A stretch of DNA of 5,375 bases from positions 1-5,375 of the forward strand of contig JAFTMQ010000115.1 of assembly GCA_017452305.1 (NCBI GenBank), in the 5' to 3' direction. Positions within the stretch are counted from its first letter, which is position 1, and every line of letters begins with the position of its first letter. The notes beneath the pieces are model-generated. The model did not search any database and was not told where the DNA came from. It saw nothing but the letters and a program-made list of their open reading frames with translations. Positions 1 to 5,211 of this stretch are shown here, in pieces. The position numbers were made by a program, and so were the translations under genes. Source of the stretch: Clostridia bacterium (GTDB taxonomy: Bacteria; Bacillota; Clostridia; Christensenellales; Borkfalkiaceae).

Positions 1-2213
1 CATTCTTTGATAGCGCCCGCCGCGGAGTGGATAACCTTCACGAGCACTTCCTCGTTTGAAAGCTTTTCGAGGGATTGCTTAACCGCCTCTACACTACCTT
101 GCACGTCACCCTTAACGATGATGTTGAGGTTCTTCATCTTGCCCTCTTCCACTTGCGCGAAGATATCGTCAAGCGAAACGCGGCTCTGTTCCTTAATCAT
201 GCTTTCGCGTTCACGGTTCTTTCTTTCTTCTTGTACCTGCTTCATGAGCGCTTGGTCCACCGCCATAATGCTGTCGCCGGCGTTGGGCACGTCTTCCAAA
301 CCGAGAATGGAAACCGCCATGGACGGACCTGCGGACTTCACCGCTCTGCCTTTATCGTCGAACATAGCACGCACACGGCCCATCGTCGTACCCGACAAGA
401 TGTTGTCGCCCGTTTTCAGCGTACCCGTCTGCACGATAATGCTTGCAACGGGGCCTTTGCCCTTGTCAAGCTTGGCTTCGATAATCGTACCCTTTGCTTG
501 ACGGTCGGGGTTGGCTTTAAGCTCTTGCATTTCTGCAACGAGGTTGACGGAATCAAGCAATTCGTCGATACCCATACCTGTCTTTGCCGAGATAGGAATT
601 ACCATTGTGTCGCCGCCCCATTCTTCGGGAACGAGCTCGTGCTGCATAAGCTCTTGTTTCACGCGGTCGGGGTTGACCTCGTATTTATCCATTTTGTTCA
701 TCGCGACGATGATAGGCACGTTTGCCGCCTTCGCGTGGTTGATGGCTTCCACCGTTTGAGGCATGATACCGTCGTCCGCCGCAACGACGAGAATAACAAC
801 GTCGGTGATTTGCGCACCGCGCGCACGCATAGACGTGAACGCCGCGTGACCGGGCGTATCAATAAAGGTAATTTGCTTACCCTTTGCGGTAACTGTATAA
901 GCACCGATGCTTTGCGTAATACCGCCCGCTTCTCCTGCCGTAACGGAAGTGGAACGGATTTTGTCGAGCAAGGACGTCTTACCGTGGTCAACGTGGCCCA
1001 TAACGGTAACGACGGGCGCACGAGGCACAAGCTTGCTTTCGTCTTCTGCAACGACGGTGTCCATAAGCACTTCTTCCGCCGTCTTTTCGGGCTTGTATTC
1101 AAGGTCGATACCCATATCCATCGCAATCATAAGCGCGTTGTCGTAATCAATGGAATCGTTGATACCCTTCATAATACCTTCCTTGAAAAGGCGCTTGGTA
1201 ATTTCTACTGCGGAAACACCGAGCTTTTCGGAAAGCACCTTCAAGGGGATATCCTTGGTCGTTACGACTGCGTGTTCGATTTTTACGGTAGGAATTTCTT
1301 GGCTCTTTTGCTTTTTGGGCGAACGAACCTTTCTGTAACCGCTCTTATCCTCGTCGAAATCCTCTATCGTCATACCTTGTTGACGAGCAAGCGTACGCTT
1401 GGAAAGAGGTTTCTTTTCGCTATACGTTTTCTCAAACGTCTTCTTTTTCGCAGGCGCGGAGAAATTCTTGTTTTCCTTCGGCGCGGTGATAGGCGCGGCA
1501 ATGGGCGCACCGCCGCCCGTGGGACGGGTAGGTCTTGCGCCGGGCGTTGCCGGTCTGTTGCCGAAAGGCTTATCGCCAACGGGGCGTTGCGGTCTATCGC
1601 CTGCGGGACGGGGGCGATAGGTGTTTGCGCCACTGCTAGGCGTAGCTTCTACGCCGGGCTTAGCCACGTACACGCCTTGTTCTTGTCCATTACGGAAATA
1701 TCTCGGCGCACGGGGCGCAGCAGGCGTCGTCTTAGGCACGAAGGTACGCGCTTCGGGCTTCACTTCCGCTTTGGGCGCGGACGTTTCTTCCGTCTTTGCT
1801 TCCGCTTTTTCCTCGACGGGTTGCGCTTCCGTTTTGACCTCGGGCTCTGCGGGCGTTTCCTCTACGGGCTGTTCCGCTTCCGCCTTTTTCTTGGTCGTCT
1901 TCTTTTTGGGTTTTTCCGCTTCGGGAGCGGGCGTTTCCGCTTCGGCTTTTGCCGCCGCTTCCGCCTTTGCTTTCGCTTCTGCTTCCGCCGCCGCCTTTGC
2001 CGCTTCCTCCGCCGCGATACGCGCTTGTTCTTGCGCGATTGCCGCCGCCTCTGCCGCGTCGCGTTCCGCTTTTTCCGTCTCTAATACGGACAGCTTCTTC
2101 AAAATTTCAGCAAGGCTTTTTTCTGTGGAAGAAAGGCGTTTTTGCAACCCACCGAGTTGCCCATCGCCTAAAAGTCCCGTTAATTTTTCCACATTTTCGT
2201 ATTTTTTTGCCAT
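1..2213 (-). CDS. infB: Translation initiation factor IF-2 (partial, C-terminus beyond window)
   Basis: IF2 is the GTPase that brings fMet-tRNA to the 30S subunit and promotes 50S joining. The frame is open from ATG at 2213 to the left edge, giving 737 codons. Residues 1-52 are helical and charged, 53-92 are Ala-rich, and about 93-300 are low-complexity Glu/Lys/Pro/Arg/Gly. An IF2_N-type helical module lies at about 305-372 (KVLSEKLGVSAVEITKRL). The G domain follows: G1 GHVDHGKT 406-413, switch region GGITQSIGAY 430-439, G3 DTPGHAAF 452-459, G4 NKMD 506-509 and G5 SAK 542-544. The beta-barrel domain II begins near 567. Domain III begins at NIIVKGDVQGSVEAV and is cut in its later part. The fMet-tRNA-binding C-terminal domain is not visible. 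The start lies 4 nt after the ylxQ stop. The only clear Shine-Dalgarno (GGGAGG) lies 14 nt upstream, longer than usual. The extreme N-terminus does not look like the usual first IF2_N module. Confidence 0.97.
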   Translation of the reverse strand, partial: MAKKYENVEKLTGLLGDGQLGGLQKRLSSTEKSLAEILKKLSVLETEKAERDAAEAAAIAQEQARIAAEEAAKAAAEAEAKAKAEAAAKAEAETPAPEAEKPKKKTTKKKAEAEQPVEETPAEPEVKTEAQPVEEKAEAKTEETSAPKAEVKPEARTFVPKTTPAAPRAPRYFRNGQEQGVYVAKPGVEATPSSGANTYRPRPAGDRPQRPVGDKPFGNRPATPGARPTRPTGGGAPIAAPITAPKENKNFSAPAKKKTFEKTYSEKKPLSKRTLARQQGMTIEDFDEDKSGYRKVRSPKKQKSQEIPTVKIEHAVVTTKDIPLKVLSEKLGVSAVEITKRLFKEGIMKGINDSIDYDNALMIAMDMGIDLEYKPEKTAEEVLMDTVVAEDESKLVPRAPVVTVMGHVDHGKTSLLDKIRSTSVTAGEAGGITQSIGAYTVTAKGKQITFIDTPGHAAFTSMRARGAQITDVVILVVAADDGIMPQTVEAINHAKAANVPIIVAMNKMDKYEVNPDRVKQELMQHELVPEEWGGDTMVIPISAKTGMGIDELLDSVNLVAEMQELKANPDRQAKGTIIEAKLDKGKGPVASIIVQTGTLKTGDNILSGTTMGRVRAMFDDKGRAVKSAGPSMAVSILGLEDVPNAGDSIMAVDQALMKQVQEERKNRERESMIKEQSRVSLDDIFAQVEEGKMKNLNIIVKGDVQGSVEAVKQSLEKLSNEEVLVKVIHSAAGAIKE
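1938..2057 (-). repeat. Ala/Glu/Lys low-complexity segment inside infB
   Basis: Codons 53-92 of infB encode 23 alanines in 40 residues, mixed with Glu, Lys, Gln and Arg, by irregular reuse of GCG-GAA-GC type units. This predicts a long charged alpha-helix or coiled coil. It is an imperfect, protein-level repeat, not a mobile or tandem DNA repeat. Such linkers are common and variable in bacterial IF2. The skewed composition also keeps other frames open and creates spurious antisense reading frames here. Confidence 0.6.
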
Positions 2214-2217
2214 AGGT

Positions 2218-2550
2218 TCAGTTGTTTCCTCCCGAATAGAATGTAAACTCAGATTGTTTTTTTGCTTCCGCGACGATTGCCGCCGCCAAGCTTTCGTCCG
2301 TGATCGCAATCGCCTTGACTGCGGGACGGTGTAATAATTCGCCGAGCATGCCCCCGTCCGTCATAATGAGCGGACAGCCGAATTTTTCGTGCGCCTGCAC
2401 GGTTGGTTTTAAGGAATTTTTGCCGATAGCGCCGTCCGCCATCAAAAGCTTAACCCCTTTTTTTTGCCGTTCAATCATTTCCACGCCGAAGATAATTTTT
2501 CGGGCGCGAATACAAAACCCGAGGTAGGTTTGGATTTTATTCGTTTCCAA
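2218..2550 (-). CDS. ylxQ: YlxQ, L7Ae-family RNA-binding protein
   Basis: This is a 110-residue protein of the L7Ae/L30e/Gadd45 fold, the small ribosomal-protein-like family encoded between ylxR and infB in Bacillota. The N-terminal helix LGFCIRARKIIFG (residues 10-22) matches the family pattern LGLAxRAGKLxxG, with Arg17 at the position usually Gly. The core continues with KLLMADGAIGKNS (34-46) and PLIMTDGGMLGELL (60-73). Members of this fold bind kink-turn RNA; the cellular role of YlxQ is not well settled. I chose TTG at 2550 because a strong AAGGAGG ends 6 nt upstream and the product then begins where relatives do (METNKIQTYLG). A start at ATG 2601 would add 17 atypical residues and overlap ylxR by 65 nt. 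With the TTG start the overlap with ylxR is 14 nt, suggesting coupled translation. The stop is 4 nt from infB. Confidence 0.9.
   Translation of the reverse strand: METNKIQTYLGFCIRARKIIFGVEMIERQKKGVKLLMADGAIGKNSLKPTVQAHEKFGCPLIMTDGGMLGELLHRPAVKAIAITDESLAAAIVAEAKKQSEFTFYSGGNN
2228..2233 (-). promoter_or_regulatory. Probable ribosome binding site of infB, unusually distant
   Basis: GGGAGG on the minus strand sits inside the end of ylxQ, 14 nt before the infB ATG. The ylxQ stop codon falls between them. The wide spacing suggests that infB may depend partly on ribosomes terminating at ylxQ (translational coupling). That coupling is inference. Confidence 0.55.
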
Positions 2551-2809
2551 AACCGTCCTCCTTGACGCCGCGATATACCTCTTCGCCCACCTGCGCCGCA
2601 AACGCTTTATGCAAAAGCTTTTTGTCGCTCATTTTCTTCAAGCAAGCCTCGTCCGCGCAAACGTATGCGCCGCGCCCCGCCGCCTTGCCCGTAGGGTCGA
2701 AAAAGATTTCGCCAAGCGCATTTTTCACTACGCGCGTCATCTCTTTTTTGGGTTTCATCACCCGACACGCAATACACATACGCATCGGAATTTTTTTCGT
2801 TTTAGGCAT
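2537..2809 (-). CDS. ylxR: YlxR (RnpM), DUF448 RNA-binding protein
   Basis: A 90-residue protein of the YlxR/DUF448 family, close to the usual length. The hallmark RMCIACR motif is at residues 10-16. The second signature, DPTGKAAGRGAYVC, is at 38-51. Cys12, Cys15, Cys51 and Cys56 are the conserved-looking cysteines. A basic N-terminus (MPKTKKIPMR) fits RNA binding. In Bacillus subtilis the homologue has been reported to bind RNase P RNA and lower its activity, hence the name RnpM. Whether that holds here is inference from the family. The ATG at 2809 has GGGAGG 5 nt upstream. The gene starts 39 nt after the nusA stop and its last 14 nt overlap the proposed ylxQ start. Confidence 0.95.
   Translation of the reverse strand: MPKTKKIPMRMCIACRVMKPKKEMTRVVKNALGEIFFDPTGKAAGRGAYVCADEACLKKMSDKKLLHKAFAAQVGEEVYRGVKEDGFGNE
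2557..2563 (-). promoter_or_regulatory. Ribosome binding site that fixes the ylxQ TTG start
   Basis: AAGGAGG on the minus strand lies inside the last codons of ylxR, 6 nt before TTG 2550. It is a near-ideal Shine-Dalgarno at near-ideal spacing. It is the main reason to prefer the TTG over the upstream in-frame ATG at 2601. Confidence 0.8.
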
Positions 2810-2848
2810 ATTTGCCTCCCATTGTCACCGATTTTTGGTTTCCAACGA

Positions 2849-3940
2849 TTATTCTTCGTCTGCTTCCTCTTCCGCTTCAAGCGACGCCAAAACCTCTGCC
2901 GCTTCAGGCGAGGACGCGCTCTTTACGTCGATTTTCCAACCCGTCAATCTTGCCGCCAAACGTGCGTTTTGACCGTCGCGGCCGATTGCCAAGGACAACT
3001 TTTCGTCAGGAACGATTGCCATTGCGCTGCGTTCGCCACGCGCCGTAACGGAAAGCACCGTAGCAGGCGACAATGCCTTGTAAATGAACGCCAAGGGGTC
3101 TTCGTTCCACGTGATAATGTCGATTTTTTCACCGCCGAGCTCCGCAACAACCGCGTTTACTCTTGCGCCTCTGTTACCGACGCACGCGCCGACTGCATCT
3201 ACGCGGGGGTCGTTGGAATAGATAGCCATCTTGGTGCGGTGGCCGGGCTCACGCGCGATTTCTTTGATTTCCACAATGCCTTGTGCAATTTCGGGCACTT
3301 GTTCTTCAAAGAGCTTCTTCACCAAGCCTTGCGCGGTACGGGAAACGACGATTTGCGAATTTTTGCCGTTGTTCTTAACGCGCTTTACAAACACCTTCAA
3401 TCTATCGCCAACCGCGTACGTTTCGGTGTTCACTCTGTCTTGAGGGGGCATAACGCCTTCAATCTTCTTATCGCCGAGCTCTACGTAAACGTTACGTTCG
3501 TCAATCTTACGAATAACGCCTTCCATCAACTCGCCTTCCTTGTCCGAAAACTCCGAGAAGGTGTTGTCGCGTTCCGCTTCGTGCAATTTTTGTAAAATAA
3601 CTTGCTTTGCCGTTTGCGCCGCGATACGGCCGAAATCCTTGGGGATAAAATGCTTTACGATAGCGTCGCCAACTTGGTGCTTGGGGTCAAGCTCTTGTGC
3701 GTCTTCCAAGGAAATTTCTCTATCCTTGTCTTCCACCTCTTCCACAACGTAGCGCGTAGCGCTAAAATCGATTGTGCCAAGTTCTGCGTTCAAGGATACG
3801 CTAATTTCCGCGCCACCTTCAAACTGTTTTTTGTATGCGGACGCAAGCGCGTTTTCAAGCGTTGCAATAAACGCTTCTTCGCTAATGCCTTTTTCTCTAA
3901 CCAAATCGGTAAGCGCCGCAAAAAACTCTTTGTTTTCCAT
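2849..3940 (-). CDS. nusA: Transcription termination/antitermination factor NusA
   Basis: NusA binds RNA polymerase and nascent RNA, and modulates pausing, intrinsic termination and antitermination. The protein has 363 residues, the usual size for Bacillota NusA. The order is: N-terminal polymerase-binding domain (about 1-128, beginning MENKEFFAALTDLVREKGIS); S1 domain (about 134-200, GELMEGVIRKIDERNVYVEL to IVVSRT); KH1 with GACVGNRGARV (251-261, GxxG loop GNRG); and KH2 with LAIGRDGQNARLAARLTGWKI (from 318). The last 19 residues are an acidic Glu/Ala tail. There are no C-terminal acidic repeats of the Escherichia coli type. The ATG at 3940 has AGGAGA 9 nt upstream. A 107-nt spacer with a stem-loop separates it from rimP, the largest gap within the operon, so nusA and downstream genes could be tuned separately. 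Confidence 0.98.
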   Translation of the reverse strand: MENKEFFAALTDLVREKGISEEAFIATLENALASAYKKQFEGGAEISVSLNAELGTIDFSATRYVVEEVEDKDREISLEDAQELDPKHQVGDAIVKHFIPKDFGRIAAQTAKQVILQKLHEAERDNTFSEFSDKEGELMEGVIRKIDERNVYVELGDKKIEGVMPPQDRVNTETYAVGDRLKVFVKRVKNNGKNSQIVVSRTAQGLVKKLFEEQVPEIAQGIVEIKEIAREPGHRTKMAIYSNDPRVDAVGACVGNRGARVNAVVAELGGEKIDIITWNEDPLAFIYKALSPATVLSVTARGERSAMAIVPDEKLSLAIGRDGQNARLAARLTGWKIDVKSASSPEAAEVLASLEAEEEADEE

Positions 3941-4013
3941 TGTTTTGTTTCTCCTATTAAATTTTCGTGGTTTATCGTTACGTTTTTATTTTTTTCTAAA
4001 TTTGAAACGGAAT

Positions 4014-4038
4014 GGGCTACGGAATGCCGTACACGCCC
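4014..4038 (-). promoter_or_regulatory. Stem-loop in the rimP-nusA spacer
   Basis: On the transcript, GGGC, a 3-nt bulge GTG, then TACGG, loop CATT, CCGTA and GCCC form a 9-bp bulged hairpin beginning 9 nt after the rimP stop. No U-tract follows, so it does not read as an intrinsic terminator. An 8-nt direct repeat ACGGAATG (plus strand, 4007-4014 and 4019-4026) overlaps it. It could be a processing site, a stabiliser or part of a NusA-responsive leader. Its function is unknown. Confidence 0.45.
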
Positions 4039-4047
4039 TATTCTGCC

Positions 4048-4518
4048 TTAAAGCAAGCCGTCGAAGTCTATGGCACGGCAGATTTTGGCAATCTTGGATT
4101 TTTCCAGCTTCCACTCCCCGTCCTTTTCCTGCAAATATACGCAATGCTCGTCGTGGCCGTTCAACACAAGCTCGAAAAACTTTTTGCCCTTGATCGGCGC
4201 GAACAAGCGAACTTCCACCTTTTTGCCGATGCACTTTTGATAGTCGCGGTCGGTTTTGAGCGGTCTATCCAAGCCGGGGCTTGACACGTTGAGGGTGTAA
4301 GGCGCGCCGAAGGTCGGGTCCACCTCGTCCAAAACGGGATCGATTGCGCGGTGGAACTTTTCGCAGGTATTCAAATCCACGCCGCTTTCCGTGTCGATAT
4401 AAACGGTGAGCGCGGGCTCTTTGCCTTGCTTGAACTCCACCTCGACGATTTCAATTTCCAGTTCGTCCGCGATGGGCTGTAACGCCTTTTGTATTTCCTC
4501 TACGGGTTTAATTTTCAT
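4048..4518 (-). CDS. rimP: Ribosome maturation factor RimP
   Basis: RimP (DUF150) assists late assembly of the 30S subunit. The product is 156 residues, typical for the family. The N-terminal alpha/beta domain (about 1-86) holds the signature segments ALTVYIDTESGVDLNTC (36-52) and LNVSSPGLDRPL (76-87). The C-terminal SH3-like barrel (about 88-156) contains GKKVEVRLFAPIKGKKFF and ends in KIAKICRAIDFDGLL. The ATG at 4518 is preceded at 8 nt by GGGGGT, which can pair with the anti-Shine-Dalgarno if one G-U pair is allowed. It is the first gene after the promoter at 4599-4627, with a leader of roughly 74 nt containing a strong stem-loop. The position upstream of nusA is the canonical one. Confidence 0.97.
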   Translation of the reverse strand: MKIKPVEEIQKALQPIADELEIEIVEVEFKQGKEPALTVYIDTESGVDLNTCEKFHRAIDPVLDEVDPTFGAPYTLNVSSPGLDRPLKTDRDYQKCIGKKVEVRLFAPIKGKKFFELVLNGHDEHCVYLQEKDGEWKLEKSKIAKICRAIDFDGLL

Positions 4519-4540
4519 GCCGTTTTACCCCCGATATAAC

Positions 4541-4575
4541 ATTATTGAGAGCGGCGATGTGCCGCTCTCAATAAT
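4541..4575 (-). promoter_or_regulatory. Perfect 15-bp stem-loop in the 5' leader of the rimP operon
   Basis: The arms ATTATTGAGAGCGGC and GCCGCTCTCAATAAT are exact reverse complements around a 5-nt loop (ACATC on the transcript). The structure lies about 17 nt after the predicted transcription start and ends 22 nt before the rimP ATG. Neither strand has a following T-tract, so it is not a standard intrinsic terminator. Plausible roles are mRNA 5' stabilisation, an RNase III site, or protein-dependent attenuation. The pairing is seen directly; the role is inference. Confidence 0.75.
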
Positions 4576-4598
4576 CGTAATCGTTATTAAGTGATTTC

Positions 4599-4627
4599 AT
4601 TATAGCATTATCCCTTGCGTTTTGCAA
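4599..4627 (-). promoter_or_regulatory. Sigma-70/SigA-type promoter of the rimP-nusA-infB operon
   Basis: On the minus strand, TTGCAA (4622-4627, four of six matches to consensus) is followed after exactly 17 nt by a perfect TATAAT (4599-4604). A TGC immediately before the TATAAT makes it an extended -10. Transcription should start near 4592. The inverted repeat CTTGC-n5-GCAAG (4614-4628) overlaps the -35 and could be an operator or chance. This is the best promoter I can see in the window and it serves rimP through infB. Confidence 0.8.
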
Positions 4628-4650
4628 GCGTTTTTACCGCTTTTTCCAAA

Positions 4651-4667
4651 CTTTTCTAAAAGAAAAG
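4651..4667. other. A/T-rich stem-loop downstream of mgsA
   Basis: CTTTTCT and AGAAAAG pair perfectly (7 bp) around a 3-nt loop. The structure is roughly 90 nt beyond the mgsA stop and just upstream of the rimP promoter. On the minus strand it is followed only by TTTGG, so it would be a weak intrinsic terminator at best. I see no better terminator between mgsA and the promoter, so read-through from mgsA into rimP is possible. Confidence 0.3.
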
Positions 4668-4754
4668 CCTGTTTTGTCGGCATTTTCGCCTTTTTTCAAT
4701 AAACGCTGCCACCCCACGAAAATCTATCGCGCTCGCCGCGTCATCGCGCCGCCT

Positions 4755-5126
4755 TTAATCCGCCAAAATGTAATTTGCCGTGGAACGGTTGGTTGCGATG
4801 GGAATATCATACACCACCGCAATACGGAGCAAGGCTTTTACGTCGGGGTCGTGGGGCTGCGCCGCAAGCGGATCCCAAAAGAAAATTACCTTGTCAATCG
4901 CCTTTTCGCTCATCTTCGCGCCAATTTGCAAATCGCCGCCGAGCGGCCCCGAAAAGTACCCTTTCACTTCCAAGCCCGTCGCTTCGGCGACCAATCTTGC
5001 CGTCGTGCCCGTGCCGCAAAGCTTGTATTTTTGCAACTGCTCCTTGTGCGCAATCGCCCAATTCACCAAATCGTGTTTCTTGTTGTCGTGCGCAATCAGC
5101 GCAAGTGTTTTAACCTTGTTTTTCAT
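4755..5126 (-). CDS. mgsA: Methylglyoxal synthase MgsA (short C-terminus)
   Basis: MgsA converts dihydroxyacetone phosphate to methylglyoxal and phosphate, a cytosolic bypass of lower glycolysis used under phosphate limitation or sugar-phosphate stress. The 123 residues carry all the family hallmarks: LALIAHDNKKHDLVNWA (8-24), the phosphate-binding GTGTT (38-42), SGPLGGDLQIGA (59-70) with Asp65 at the position of E. coli Asp71, and DPLAAQPHDPDVKALL (85-100) with His92 and Asp95 matching E. coli His98 and Asp101. The protein ends right after ATNRSTANYILAD, about 15 residues earlier than the B. subtilis enzyme and nearly 30 earlier than E. coli. The catalytic core is intact, so activity is likely. 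I chose ATG 5126 because GAGG lies 8 nt upstream and family members begin close to the ALIAHD strand. The upstream ATG at 5159 has no ribosome site and adds 11 charged residues. It lies 85 nt after the exonuclease gene on the same strand. Confidence 0.93.
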   Translation of the reverse strand: MKNKVKTLALIAHDNKKHDLVNWAIAHKEQLQKYKLCGTGTTARLVAEATGLEVKGYFSGPLGGDLQIGAKMSEKAIDKVIFFWDPLAAQPHDPDVKALLRIAVVYDIPIATNRSTANYILAD

Positions 5127-5134
5127 ATTCTTTT

Positions 5135-5140
5135 CCTCTT
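5135..5140 (-). promoter_or_regulatory. Ribosome binding site that fixes the mgsA start
   Basis: AAGAGG on the minus strand places GAGG 8 nt before ATG 5126. The alternative in-frame ATG at 5159 has only A/T-rich sequence and GCGCG before it. This supports the shorter mgsA product. Confidence 0.7.
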
Positions 5141-5211
5141 TTGTATATTTAGTAGGCATATACGCGCTAAAATTATTTTCATCGAATACCTGCCCCGTTC
5201 ATTTTAAATTT

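Noticed and set aside
698..1126. Minus-strand 142-codon frame inside infB
   Set aside because: It is an alternate frame of the region encoding the infB G domain. The GHVDHGKT, DTPGH and NKMD motifs lie in the infB frame, not here.
75..2084. Long plus-strand open frame (669 codons) antisense to infB
   Set aside because: Its product is a run of Arg/His/Phe/Leu-rich sequence with no domain, and it mirrors the G/C-ending and Ala/Glu/Lys codons of infB on the other strand. The infB frame has a full set of GTPase motifs.
1621..2334. Plus-strand Ala/Ser-rich frame
   Set aside because: It is the reverse complement of the low-complexity infB N-terminus and runs into ylxQ. It shows no family features and no ribosome site.
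2609..3595. Plus-strand frame of 328 codons antisense to ylxR and nusA
   Set aside because: It spans two well-supported minus-strand genes and their spacer, and its composition is Arg/His/Phe-rich as expected for an antisense shadow.
4541..4575. Leader stem-loop as an intrinsic terminator
   Set aside because: No run of T follows the second arm on either strand (GTTATATC on the minus side, CGTAATCG on the plus side).
5124..5159. Upstream mgsA start at ATG 5159
   Set aside because: It has no Shine-Dalgarno and adds 11 charged residues not typical of the family, while ATG 5126 has GAGG at 8 nt.
5127..5211. Separate promoter for mgsA
   Set aside because: Several A/T-rich hexamers occur, but none has both a reasonable -10 and a -35 at 16-18 nt spacing.
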